Source: Gaiellasilicea sp033857955
Lineage (GTDB): Bacteria; Actinomycetota; Thermoleophilia; Gaiellales; Gaiellaceae
Assembly: GCA_033857955.1 (NCBI GenBank)
Contig: JAWVCW010000029.1
Span: 1-64,000, forward strand
Length of the DNA stretch: 64,000 nt
Direction: 5' to 3'
The notes under the pieces were generated by a model, which had not been told where the DNA came from, made no database searches, and saw only the letters and a list, made by a program, of their open reading frames with translations. This document shows positions 49,757 through 57,091 of this stretch, in pieces. The stretch's first letter is position 1. Every line of letters begins with the position of its first letter. A program made the translations under genes and the position numbers.

Positions 49757-51112
49757 CTACAGACCGGATGCCTCGAGCAGCTTCAGCCAGATCTCGCTCC
49801 GCGTCGGGAAGGACGGCACCGCATGGACAAGACGCTCGAGCGGGATCTCGCAGACGACGGCGATCGTCGCCGCGTGCAGCAGCTCGGCGACCTCGACGCC
49901 GGTGAAGGTCGCCCCGGCGATGACGCCGCGCACGTCGTCGACGACGAGCCGCGACGTTCCGGGCGCACCGCGGCCGACGAAGCTCGCACCGGCGGTCGAG
50001 CCGGTGTCGACATCCACTGCCCGGACAACCATGCCGGCCGCCTCCGCCGACCCGAGGGTGTGGCCCACCGCGGCGACCTGCGGGTCGGTGAAGATCACGC
50101 GTGGTGAGAGCGGGCCATCGGAGACGAGGGTCGCCTCGCGGCCCAGGATCGAGTCGGCGGCGAGCCGGCCCTGATACTTCCCCATGTGCGTGAGCAGCGC
50201 GCGGCCGTTCGCGTCGCCGATCGCGTAGAGCCAGTCGTGCCTGGAGGAGCGTAGGTTCGAGCCGACCTCGACCGGCTTGCCCGGCTCGAGCCCGATCGTC
50301 TCGAGGCCCAGGCTGTCGGTGTTCGGCTTCCGGCCGACGGCAACGAGCAGCTCGGCGCCGGTGGCCGTGGAGCCGTCCTCCATCGTGACCGTCACGTCGC
50401 CATCGCGCGCGACCGAGGTGGCGCGACTGTGCGTGCGCACGTCCACGCCCGCCTCGCGCAGGGCAGCCTCCACTTGCCCCGAGGCGAACGGCTCCTCGCG
50501 CACGATCACCCGTGGCGCGCCCTCGAGGAGCGTCACCGGCGTCCCGAGCGAGACCCACGCCTGCGCAAGCTCGACGCCGACGACGCCGCCGCCGAGGATC
50601 ACGAGACTCTCCGGCGGCGTCTTCGCCGTGGTCGCCTCCCGGTTCCCCCACGGCTTCGCCTCGACGAGGCCCGGAATCGGCGGCATGACCGGCCCGCTCC
50701 CGGTCGCGACGACGACCGCCCTCGCCGCGACGAGCACGTCGTCGCCCACCGCGACGCGCCGCTCGCCGTCGAACTGCGCGTGGCCGCGCACGAGCTCGAC
50801 GCCGCGCTCCTCCAGCCACGGCAGCTGGCCCGAGTCGTCGAGGTCGTGGACCACCTCGTCTCGCCGCGCGAGCACCGCCGGGACGTCGAGCCCATCGGTG
50901 CGGATGCCGGGCACGCGCCTCGTCTCCGCGAGCAACTCACCGGGCCGGAGCAGCGCCTTCGAGGGCATGCAGGCGTAGTACGAGCATTCGCCGCCGACGA
51001 GGTGCTTCTCGACGAGCGCGACCGAGAGCCCGCCCTCGCCGAGCCGCCCGGCGGCGACCTCGCCTGCCGGGCCGGCACCGATGACGACCACGTCGAAACT
51101 CCGATCGGCCAC
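49757..51112 (-). CDS. Pyridine nucleotide-disulfide oxidoreductase family flavoprotein
   Basis: 451 residues. FAD motif VVIGAGPAGEVAAGRL, redox-active pair Cys43/Cys48 in GGECSYYACMPSK, NAD motif ILGGGVVGVELAQAW, second FAD motif YAIGDANGRALLTHMGKYQ, and C-terminal HAVPSFPTRSEIW with the interface His. The layout is that of dihydrolipoamide dehydrogenase or mercuric-reductase relatives, but CSYYAC instead of CLNVGC places it in an uncharacterised subgroup. GTG start at 51112; it adjoins the upstream end of the methyltransferase gene. Confidence 0.88.
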   Translation of the reverse strand: MADRSFDVVVIGAGPAGEVAAGRLGEGGLSVALVEKHLVGGECSYYACMPSKALLRPGELLAETRRVPGIRTDGLDVPAVLARRDEVVHDLDDSGQLPWLEERGVELVRGHAQFDGERRVAVGDDVLVAARAVVVATGSGPVMPPIPGLVEAKPWGNREATTAKTPPESLVILGGGVVGVELAQAWVSLGTPVTLLEGAPRVIVREEPFASGQVEAALREAGVDVRTHSRATSVARDGDVTVTMEDGSTATGAELLVAVGRKPNTDSLGLETIGLEPGKPVEVGSNLRSSRHDWLYAIGDANGRALLTHMGKYQGRLAADSILGREATLVSDGPLSPRVIFTDPQVAAVGHTLGSAEAAGMVVRAVDVDTGSTAGASFVGRGAPGTSRLVVDDVRGVIAGATFTGVEVAELLHAATIAVVCEIPLERLVHAVPSFPTRSEIWLKLLEASGL

Positions 51113-51154
51113 GCGCCGAGTGTTGCAGATGGCCGTTGTGCAACCATCGGGGCG

Positions 51155-51649
51155 ATGAGCACGACGATCGATCCGCGCGAGCTGCGACGGCTGATGTCCC
51201 ACTGGGCGACCGGCGTCGCGGTGATCACGAGCCGCGGCGAGACGGGCCCGCGTGGCGCAACGACGAACGCGCTCATCTCGCTCTCGCTCGAGCCATTGCT
51301 CGTGCTGGTGGCCCTGGATCGCGGCTCGAACACCCTCGAAGCGGTCCGGCATTCGGGCCGCTTCTGCGTCAACGTCCTTGCGGCCGACCAGGAAGAGCTC
51401 GCGCGCCGCTTTGCGACGAAGGCGAGCGGCGAGGAAAAGCTCGCCGGGGTCGAGCACGAGCTGATCGACGAAGTCCCCGTCCTCGGCGGCACGGTCGCCT
51501 GGCTCGCCTGCGAGCTGGAGCAGGAGCTCGACGGCGGCGACCACGCGATCCTGATCGGACGGCCGCTCGAGGCGGGCGACGACCCCGCCGCCCGACCGCT
51601 CGTCTTCTACGGTGGCCGGTACCACGCCGGCACCCTCGACGGGCCGTAG
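51155..51649 (+). CDS. Flavin reductase-like FMN-binding split-barrel protein
   Basis: 164 residues. LRRLMSHWATGVAVITSRGE, GATTNALISLSLEPLLVLVAL and SGRFCVNVLAADQEELARRFA are hallmarks of the flavin reductase (HpaC/DIM6) family, which reduces FMN or FAD with NAD(P)H for monooxygenases. ATG 51155 is divergent from the disulfide reductase with 42 nt between. A partner monooxygenase is not adjacent. Confidence 0.88.
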   Translation: MSTTIDPRELRRLMSHWATGVAVITSRGETGPRGATTNALISLSLEPLLVLVALDRGSNTLEAVRHSGRFCVNVLAADQEELARRFATKASGEEKLAGVEHELIDEVPVLGGTVAWLACELEQELDGGDHAILIGRPLEAGDDPAARPLVFYGGRYHAGTLDGP

Positions 51650-51651
51650 CG

Positions 51652-52359
51652 CTGCACGTCATCCGGTGCGCCGCGATCCTCTTCGACCTGGACGGGGTCT
51701 TGATGGACTCGCGCGCGGCGGTCGAGCGAGCGTGGGAGCGCTGGGCCGCGGGGCACGGAGTCGATCCGGTCGCAGTGCTGGCGGAGGCGCACGGCCGCCG
51801 GACGATCGACACGATCCGTGCGGTCGCACCGTCGCTCGACGCCGAGGCGGAGGCGCGCCTGCTGGAGGATGCGGAGTCCGTGGACTTCGCCGGAGTGACG
51901 GCGCTCCCGGGCGCTGCCGAGCTGCTCGAGGCCCTGCCGTCCGGGAGTTGGGCCGTGGTCACGTCTGGCACGCGCGCGCTCGCGACGGGCCGTCTCTCGC
52001 ACGGCGGCCTGCCGATACCGGAGCGGCTGATCACCGCGAACGACGTCGAGCGCGGCAAGCCGGATCCCCAGCCCTACCTCGCCGGCGCGGCGGCGCTCTC
52101 GGCCGATCCGGCGCAGTGCCTCGTCATCGAGGACGCGCCGGCCGGGATCGAGGCCGGCAAGGCCGCCGGCATGACCGTGCTGGCCATGGCGACGACGTTC
52201 GAGGCATGTGCGCTCGTAGCCGCCGACTACGTGGTCGGCTCGCTCGCCGACGTGGTGCTGCGCTCGGCGGCGGAACTCCCTGACGGCCGGTTCTCGCTGG
52301 AGCTCGGGGTCGCCGATGAGGCAGGGAGGCCCGCTTTCGCGGGCCTCCCGTTCCCCTAG
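51652..52359 (+). CDS. HAD-superfamily phosphatase
   Basis: About 235 residues. Motif I FDLDGVLMDS (Asp12, Asp14), motif II VVTSGTRALATGRL, motif III/IV ERGKPDPQPYLAGAAAL and LVIEDAPAGIEAGKAAG, as in phosphoglycolate/beta-phosphoglucomutase-like enzymes. Only CTG 51652, 2 nt after the flavin reductase stop, is available as start in front of motif I. The last about 11 codons lie inside a perfect terminator-like hairpin, and the stop TAG is part of the CTAG at the end of an insertion element, so the natural C-terminus may have been altered. Confidence 0.82.
   Translation: MHVIRCAAILFDLDGVLMDSRAAVERAWERWAAGHGVDPVAVLAEAHGRRTIDTIRAVAPSLDAEAEARLLEDAESVDFAGVTALPGAAELLEALPSGSWAVVTSGTRALATGRLSHGGLPIPERLITANDVERGKPDPQPYLAGAAALSADPAQCLVIEDAPAGIEAGKAAGMTVLAMATTFEACALVAADYVVGSLADVVLRSAAELPDGRFSLELGVADEAGRPAFAGLPFP
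52324..52349 (+). terminator. Perfect hairpin overlapping the 3' end of the HAD gene
   Basis: Stem GGGAGGCCCGC / GCGGGCCTCCC (11 bp, no mismatch) with loop TTTC, followed by GTTCCCC. It looks like an intrinsic terminator yet lies within the last HAD codons, 7 nt before the TAG stop. Confidence 0.7.
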
Positions 52360-52843
52360 TACACGCGTCCCGACGTTCGGTCCGCGATCGTTGAAGACCG
52401 GGGCGGCTACGTCGAAAGTGGTGGTCATGGCCGGCAGGAGTGGGTTCGTGATCGAGTTGAGCGGTGACGAGCGTGCACAAGGTCGTCGTTCGGGCGAAGA
52501 TGATCCTGTACGCCGCGGAAGGGCAGCCGACCGCGGAGATCGCGCGGCGGCTCGAGACAGCACCGGGGGCGATTCTTCGAGGAGCGCCTGGCTGGGTTCG
52601 AGGATCGCGAGCGCGCAGGCCCCCGCGCCGTTTTCCCCGCGGAACAGGTCTCCGAGGTGAAGGCTGGCGTGCGAGCTTCCGGCGACGCACGGGCTGCCGC
52701 TCGGCCGTCTTTCGCGTACTGAGCTGCACCGTCTGGTGATCGGACATTCACCCGCACAGACCTCGACGGTCTCCTAGAACGAATCGACGCCCACCAACCC
52801 GAACTCAGACTCGCGGCATGAGCACCGAACTTGCGGCGGCTAG
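52356..52843 (+). mobile_element. Decayed IS630-family element bounded by CTAG
   Basis: 488-bp remnant running from CTAG (52356-52359) to CTAG (52840-52843). The left end CTAGTACACGCGTCC and the right-end inner block CCGAACTTGCGG (52825-52836) match the terminal repeats of the MITE at 54435, the latter as a perfect 12-nt reverse complement. Inside are frameshifted pieces of an IS630-type transposase. IS630 elements insert at TA, often within CTAG, as seen here. The left CTAG contains the HAD stop codon. Confidence 0.75.
52427..52821 (+). pseudogene. IS630-family transposase remnant
   Basis: Three pieces in shifting frames resemble an IS630 transposase. The start from ATG 52427 gives SGFVIELSGDERAQ. 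A second frame has HKVVVRAKMILYAAEGQPTA and EIARRLETAPG, the winged helix-turn-helix. Near the end FTRTDLDGLLERIDAHQPEL is the typical C-terminus before TGA 52819-52821. The DDE catalytic core (about 200 residues) is deleted, so the element cannot move itself. Confidence 0.7.
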
Positions 52844-52853
52844 TCTCCGTGTC

Positions 52854-54353
52854 ATGACGGAGACGGAGGAGCTCGGCCGAGGCGGGCGGTTGCGGGGCGG
52901 CGCTGCAGGCGAGCTCGTGGCGGCCGCCTACGCCGCCGAGAGCGCACATGGCCCGCGGCTCGCCCGCGGCATGTCGCTCGCGGATCTTGCGCATGCAGTC
53001 GCGCTGGTCGAGGGCGGCGACCTGGCCGGCGACGACGCGCGGGCACTCGTGCGAGGGCTGCTCGAGCTGCACGCGATTCCCGGCGACGAGTTCCCGTGGG
53101 ACCCGTCGCTCGGCGACGCCTTCAATGCGCGCGAGGCCGAGCTCGAGCGGCGGGTGGGCAATGCGGCGGCGGGATGGCTGAGCGCGGGGCGTCCACGCCG
53201 CGAGGCCTTTCGCGTCGGGCTCCGTCTGACTGCGCGTGGAGCCGCGCGGGAGCTGCACGACGCGCTCACCGACCAGGCCGCCGCGCTCGCGCGACACGCC
53301 CGCGCGACCCGAGACGCGCTCGCGACCGACTACACCTACCTGCAGCCGGCCCAGCCCACCACGGTCGGGCACCTGCTCCTGACGTACGCCTATCCGGCGC
53401 TGCGGGACGCCGATCGCGTGCGCACGTCGTACACGGCCCTCGGGGCGAGCGTCGCCGGCGCCGGTGGCAGTGCAGGCTCGCGCTGGGCGCTCGATCGAAC
53501 GCGTCTCGCCGATTTGCTCGGCTGCGACGGGATGATCGAGCATGCCAAGGACGCGGCGTGGCAGGCGGATGTCTACGTCGAGCTCCTCGCGACCCTCGCG
53601 ATCGCGGCCACGCACCAGAGCCAGCTCTGCCAGGACTTCGAGATCTACGCGAGCCAGGAGTTCGGGCTCGTGGAGCTCGGCGACGCTCACAGCCGCGCGA
53701 GCGCGCTGATGCCGCAGAAGAAGAACCCGTACGCCCTCGCCGCGATCCGAACACAGGCCGGCCAGGCTGCCGGCGACGTGGCTGCTGCACTCGTGACTCT
53801 GCACACCGGGTCGGCTCGTACGGATCACTTCCACCTCCTGAACGGCACGGTCCCACGGGCGCTCGACGACGCGGTCGCGATCGCGCGGCTCACGGCGTCC
53901 GTGCTGAACGGGATCGAGTTGCGGCCGGCGCGCTTCGAGCAGGTCGCACGCGAGAGCTTCGTCACGGCGGCCGACGTTGCCGATGTCCTCGCGCTCGAGG
54001 GCGGCCTCGACTACCGCAGCGCGCACAAGGTCGTCGGACGGGCCGTCCGCGACCTCGTCAAGGCGGGAGAGCCTCCGTCGGCGCTGACGCCGGCGCGCCT
54101 GTCTGCTGCTGCCGAGGCCGCGATCGGGGCGCCGGTCGAGCTCGACGAGGCGACGCTGCGTGCCGCGCTCGATCCTGCTGCGTGCGCTGCAGCGCGCCTG
54201 CAGATCGGCTCCTCGTCGGAAGCGGCGATGGGCGCGATGCTCACGGGGCTCGATGCGACCCTGGCGGCGAACGAGTCGTGGAGCGAAGCTGCACGGGAGC
54301 GCGAGACGTCTGCCGAGACGGCGCTGCTGGCGCGCGCCCGTGAGCTCGTCTGA
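52854..54353 (+). CDS. Argininosuccinate lyase-like enzyme (fumarase/aspartase superfamily)
   Basis: 499 residues with ATG 52854; a longer frame from 52818 would read through the IS end. Superfamily signatures: TDYTYLQPAQPTTVGHLLL, SRASALMPQKKNPYALAAIR (the fumarate lyase signature) and SARTDHFHLLNG. The N-terminus (GRGGRLRGGAAGELVAAAY) is unlike the MLWGGRF of canonical ArgH, so this is a divergent paralogue acting on an argininosuccinate-like or other fumarate/aspartate adduct. Its native promoter may have been displaced by the insertion 10 nt upstream. A hairpin follows. Confidence 0.82.
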   Translation: MTETEELGRGGRLRGGAAGELVAAAYAAESAHGPRLARGMSLADLAHAVALVEGGDLAGDDARALVRGLLELHAIPGDEFPWDPSLGDAFNAREAELERRVGNAAAGWLSAGRPRREAFRVGLRLTARGAARELHDALTDQAAALARHARATRDALATDYTYLQPAQPTTVGHLLLTYAYPALRDADRVRTSYTALGASVAGAGGSAGSRWALDRTRLADLLGCDGMIEHAKDAAWQADVYVELLATLAIAATHQSQLCQDFEIYASQEFGLVELGDAHSRASALMPQKKNPYALAAIRTQAGQAAGDVAAALVTLHTGSARTDHFHLLNGTVPRALDDAVAIARLTASVLNGIELRPARFEQVARESFVTAADVADVLALEGGLDYRSAHKVVGRAVRDLVKAGEPPSALTPARLSAAAEAAIGAPVELDEATLRAALDPAACAAARLQIGSSSEAAMGAMLTGLDATLAANESWSEAARERETSAETALLARARELV

Positions 54354-54390
54354 GCCGACGTTCGCGGACGACGCGTTCTGCCGGGGCGGT

Positions 54391-54420
54391 GCGCGACCGG
54401 CCGCCCTGCGCCGGTCGCGC
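54391..54420 (+). terminator. Hairpin after the argininosuccinate lyase-like gene
   Basis: Perfect 10-bp stem GCGCGACCGG / CCGGTCGCGC with a 10-nt loop, 37 nt after the stop. There is no U-tract. Confidence 0.55.
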
Positions 54421-54434
54421 CTCCAGCGCGGGCC

Positions 54435-54599
54435 CTAGTGCACCCGTCCGCAAGTTCGGACACGCGCGGCGGCGTCTCGCCGCCCGCGGCCGCGTCGTCG
54501 GTCGCCCCATGGAACCACTATCGGGACTCCCTGCGTCCTTGCCACGAACGACGATCCATCCCCCGGATCACGCACCAACCGTACGGACGGGTGCACTAG
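54435..54599. mobile_element. 165-bp MITE with perfect 16-bp terminal inverted repeats
   Basis: Left end CTAGTGCACCCGTCCG (54435-54450) and right end CGGACGGGTGCACTAG (54584-54599) are perfect complements. Both ends carry the CTAG target of IS630-type elements. The left end continues into CCGCAAGTTCGG (54448-54459), identical in reverse complement to the right end of the IS630 remnant 1.6 kb away. No coding capacity. The terminal CTA of the right end supplies the TAG stop of rtcB on the minus strand. Confidence 0.85.
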
Positions 54600-55903
54600 T
54601 CCTTGTAGGGGTCGTACACGTCCCGGCCCGCCATCGCGACACCGAGCGGGCGCAGCGTGTGCTTCACCCGGATCGTGTCGCCGTGGGCTGCGAGGACGTC
54701 GGGGAGATGCTTGTACACCTCAGGCGCCTCGTCCGCTCCACCGCCGACGAGGACGATGCCCTGCTCGCGCAGGCTCGCCTGGACCGCGGGCCAGTCGACC
54801 ACACCCGGCTTCAGCTGCACGAGCCGCCGCGACTTCCGCAGCGGCCGGTCGTGCTCGGGACACGTGCCGCCGCTCGACTGGCGTGCGTCGACGTGGTACT
54901 CGCAGTCGCGCATCGAACACGCCCACACACTCACCTGGCGCGTCCGGCCGGCAGCCTGCGTCCGGCTCATCACGCGGCCGGCGCCGTGCACCGTCGAGAA
55001 CAGCGCCTGCTCGTTCTCGGGCGACTCGACGCCCTCCAGGATCACCGACTCGTCGCCCATCGAGCCGCCGACGAAGCCCTCCTGGCCCGGCCGCGCGGGC
55101 GTGCAGCCCTTGCGGATCACCCAGTAGGTGCGGCCGAAGTGCTCCTCGCGCCACGCGAAGTTGTGGTGGTTGTGCACCTCGTACGTCGACTCGGCGCCGA
55201 GGATCTCGAGCACCTTGTCGACGACGATGTCGCGGCCTGCGTAGGCGTAGTCGCCCGCGACCTGCATCGCCGCCACGTACGACTCGCCGAGCTCCGAGCC
55301 GACCTCGAAGAGCACGGGCGCCGAGTCCATCTCGCCCTCGCTGGCCCGGCCGTCGAACGCCAGGCCCTGGGCCAGCGCCAGGAAGCCCGACGCCGTCTTG
55401 TGTCCGAAGCCGCGAGAGCCGAAGTGCACGCCGACCCAGACGCGGCCGTCCTCGTCCTCCATCAGGTTCACGTAGTGGTTACCCGAGCCGACCGTCCCGA
55501 GCTGCGACTCCGCCAGCTGAATCAGCTTGCGCTGGGGCGCGAAGTCGGCAGTGCGGATCGCCTCGAGCACCGGATGGTCGGTCCGCTCCTGCGCAGGAAC
55601 GCCCATACCGAACGAGATTCGCCGCGTGATCTCGCGCATGAGCGTCTCGACGCCGCCGAGCGCGTCGAGGTCCTCGCCGGTGAGGTCCGTGCGTACCGCC
55701 TTGTTGCCGCAGCCGATGTCGTAGCCGACACCCGACGGCGACACGTAGCCCTCGTAGGCGATGCCGCCGCCGATCGGCTGGCTGTAGCCGGGGTGATGGT
55801 CGGCACAGAGAACGCCGAACTCGGCGTCGCCGGCCTCCATGCAGCGCTCGAGCTGCTCGAGGCTGCGCTGGTCGACGGGGCCGAACGTCTTGATCGTGTT
55901 CAT
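54596..55903 (-). CDS. rtcB: RtcB-type RNA-splicing ligase
   Basis: 435 residues. RtcB joins 2',3'-cyclic phosphate RNA ends to 5'-OH ends via a GMP-histidine intermediate. Motifs: CADHHPGYSQPIGGGIAY, GYDIGCGNK with metal-binding Cys65, GSGNHYVNL, GVHFGSRGFGH, HNHHNFAW, RKGCTPARPGQEGFVGG and VHGAGRVMSR, the guanylylated His. A Cys/His-rich insert (CSMRDCEYH, GGTCPEHD) follows that His and may bind a metal. GGAG precedes ATG 55903. It lies 30 nt downstream of the last tRNA of the array on the same strand, so it is probably co-transcribed. The MITE forms its stop codon. Confidence 0.93.
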   Translation of the reverse strand: MNTIKTFGPVDQRSLEQLERCMEAGDAEFGVLCADHHPGYSQPIGGGIAYEGYVSPSGVGYDIGCGNKAVRTDLTGEDLDALGGVETLMREITRRISFGMGVPAQERTDHPVLEAIRTADFAPQRKLIQLAESQLGTVGSGNHYVNLMEDEDGRVWVGVHFGSRGFGHKTASGFLALAQGLAFDGRASEGEMDSAPVLFEVGSELGESYVAAMQVAGDYAYAGRDIVVDKVLEILGAESTYEVHNHHNFAWREEHFGRTYWVIRKGCTPARPGQEGFVGGSMGDESVILEGVESPENEQALFSTVHGAGRVMSRTQAAGRTRQVSVWACSMRDCEYHVDARQSSGGTCPEHDRPLRKSRRLVQLKPGVVDWPAVQASLREQGIVLVGGGADEAPEVYKHLPDVLAAHGDTIRVKHTLRPLGVAMAGRDVYDPYKD

Positions 55904-55932
55904 GGTCTGTTCTCCAGTCTGTCGGGGATGAG

Positions 55933-56003
55933 AGACACCGGGCGGAGTCGAACCGCCGTTCCGCGCCTGGCAGGCGCGGGCCTCGCCGCTCGGCCACGTC
56001 GTC
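55933..56003 (-). tRNA. tRNA with Cys-like body and Gly (GCC) anticodon
   Basis: T-arm GGCGG-TTCGACT-CCGCC. Acceptor GACGACG/CGGTGTC has one mismatch and one G-U. Anticodon loop CTGCCAG gives GCC. The D-arm (TGGCCGAGCGGCGAGGC) is of the tRNA-Cys type rather than the TAGCTCAG type used by the other Gly tRNA of the array. U73. Last tRNA before rtcB. Confidence 0.7.
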
Positions 56004-56018
56004 GTGACATGGATCGAG

Positions 56019-56090
56019 GGCCTCCGAGAGGGGTCGAACCTCTGCGCGCGGGGTCGAAGCCCGCTGCTCTGTCCGCTGAGCTACGGAGGC
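56019..56090 (-). tRNA. tRNA-Arg (TCG)
   Basis: Perfect acceptor GCCTCCG/CGGAGGC, D-arm GCTCAGCGGACAGAGC, anticodon stem GCGGG/CCCGC with loop CTTCGAC (anticodon TCG), T-arm AGAGG/CCTCT. Confidence 0.9.
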
Positions 56091-56148
56091 GTGAATTCAG
56101 TGGTGACGACGGTGCTCGTCGTGGTCGGGGCTTGGCCGGGGCCGCGCA

Positions 56149-56217
56149 GTGGCCCCCTTCATGGGTCTTCGCGCGATGAGCATCCGCTCCCGCGGATACT
56201 CATCCTGCGCAAACAGA
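56149..56217 (-). ncRNA. Structured array repeat, copy 1
   Basis: About 69 nt between tRNA-Arg and tRNA-Leu. The plus strand reads GGCCCCCTTC, GGGTCTTCGCGCG, then a 12-bp imperfect stem (56176-56187 with 56192-56203), then CCTGCGCAA. On the transcribed minus strand the loop is GGGA, a GNRA tetraloop. It shares flanking boxes, loop and one conserved internal mismatch with copy 2, while the stem sequence differs but still pairs. Confidence 0.7.
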
Positions 56218-56221
56218 GCAA

Positions 56222-56304
56222 TGCGGATGGAGGGGGTCGAACCCTCATGGGCCTTGCCCGCCGGCTTCTGAGGCCGGTGCGTATGCCGATTTCGCCACAT
56301 CCGC
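56222..56304 (-). tRNA. tRNA-Leu (CAG)
   Basis: Class II tRNA with long variable arm. Acceptor GCGGATG/CATCCGC, anticodon stem CCGGC/GCCGG with loop CTCAGAA (anticodon CAG), T-arm GAGGG-TTCGACC-CCCTC. Confidence 0.93.
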
Positions 56305-56309
56305 AGGTA

Positions 56310-56328
56310 ACGGGCCTTGTCGGCCCGT
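56310..56328 (-). terminator. Hairpin after the 47-aa ORF
   Basis: ACGGGCC-TTGTC-GGCCCGT, a perfect 7-bp stem directly at the 47-aa ORF stop and before tRNA-Leu. It may serve as a processing or termination hairpin. Confidence 0.45.
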
Positions 56329-56471
56329 CACGCGGCTGCCTTCGGCGGCCGCGGCGGTGGATCGAGACGCTGGAGTCGCGCCTGCCGGCGAGACGCGAGC
56401 GACACCACCTTCGCCGGCGACACCACCGGTCGGGCCGGCGGCGTCACGCGCACTAGGTGCAGACGATTCAT
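56328..56471 (-). CDS. 47-aa basic Pro/Arg-rich ORF within the tRNA array
   Basis: ATG 56471 follows a textbook ribosome site (GGGAGGAGG, 6-nt spacing), the strongest in the array. The peptide starts MNRLHLVRVTPPARPVVSPA and continues KVVSLASRRQARLQRLDPPP. It has no acidic residue except one Asp, so it is probably nucleic-acid binding or intrinsically disordered. I recognise no family. Its stop overlaps a hairpin. Confidence 0.55.
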   Translation of the reverse strand: MNRLHLVRVTPPARPVVSPAKVVSLASRRQARLQRLDPPPRPPKAAA

Positions 56472-56496
56472 GTGATTCCTCCTCCCATGGTGGTCG

Positions 56497-56528
56497 GCGC
56501 CGCCGCCTGGGATGCTCGGCGGCGGCGC
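56497..56528 (-). terminator. Hairpin between the 116-aa and 47-aa ORFs
   Basis: Perfect 11-bp GC stem GCGCCGCCGCC / GGCGGCGGCGC with a 10-nt loop, about 55 nt downstream of the 116-aa ORF stop. Confidence 0.45.
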
Positions 56529-56583
56529 ATCGAATGTCCGCCCGCGGGGCCGTCGTGCAGGGCGTCGCAGGCGAAGTCGGAGC

Positions 56584-56934
56584 TCAGCTGCCCCGCCGGG
56601 CGGCGAGATCCGCCTCCTCGACCAGGGCGTCACGGAAGCGGTGCAGCGCGTTGATCAGCACGTTCGCCTTGAAGAGCGCGTTCTCCCCTGCTTCCGGGGA
56701 GTGGAGCCCGAACTCGAGGTAGATCGAGTTGACGCAGTCCGCAAGCTCGAAGCGGATCCGCGGGTCTAGACCGCGCCGGCGCCACCGCGACGTCGTGTCC
56801 TCGACGAAGCAGCGGACGAAGGCGCCGCCGTCGAAGTCGGGCTGGTTCAGGAGCGTGGTCTCGTCGATGCGCGCGGTCCGAGAGCGCCGCACAATCGAGG
56901 CGGGGCGCCGCGCGTACTGCAGCAGGTAGGACAT
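56584..56934 (-). CDS. 116-aa protein of unknown function within the tRNA array
   Basis: ATG 56934 with GAGGAGGGACG upstream. The N-terminus is basic (YARRPASIVRRSRTARIDE). The rest looks helical with regular hydrophobic spacing (RIRFELADCVNSIYLEFGLH, ALFKANVLINALHRFRDALV), suggesting a helical bundle. Two Cys (in VRCFVED and ADCVNS). I recognise no family. Between tRNA-Trp and tRNA-Leu on the array's coding strand, it is probably part of the same transcription unit. Confidence 0.6.
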   Translation of the reverse strand: MSYLLQYARRPASIVRRSRTARIDETTLLNQPDFDGGAFVRCFVEDTTSRWRRRGLDPRIRFELADCVNSIYLEFGLHSPEAGENALFKANVLINALHRFRDALVEEADLAARRGS

Positions 56935-57014
56935 CGTCCCTCCTCGGTCGGCGTGGACGACCGTCGGTCGGGCGGGCGGCGAGCCATGTGGGCCGCGACG
57001 ACGGTCGAGAGAAG

Positions 57015-57085
57015 CAGGCCCACCAGGATTCGCACCCGGACCGGCGAGGTTGGAGCTCGCCATGCTGCTGTTACACCACAGGCCT
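57015..57085 (-). tRNA. tRNA-Trp (CCA)
   Basis: Acceptor AGGCCTG/TGGGCCT, anticodon stem GCGAG/CTCGC with loop CTCCAAC (anticodon CCA, U33 and A37 present), T-arm CCGGG-TGCGAAT-CCTGG, discriminator G. Confidence 0.88.
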
Positions 57086-57091
57086 ACGAGA

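Noticed and set aside
52464..52739. Intact 91-aa helix-turn-helix protein in the IS region
   Set aside because: Its N-terminal half is the IS630 transposase DNA-binding domain, but the frame then runs out of homology; a pseudogene fragment rather than a gene.
56019..56090. Pyrrolysine system accompanying the MttB gene
   Set aside because: The MttB frame has no internal TAG, no tRNA in the array has a CTA anticodon, and no pylB, pylC, pylD or pylS is present.
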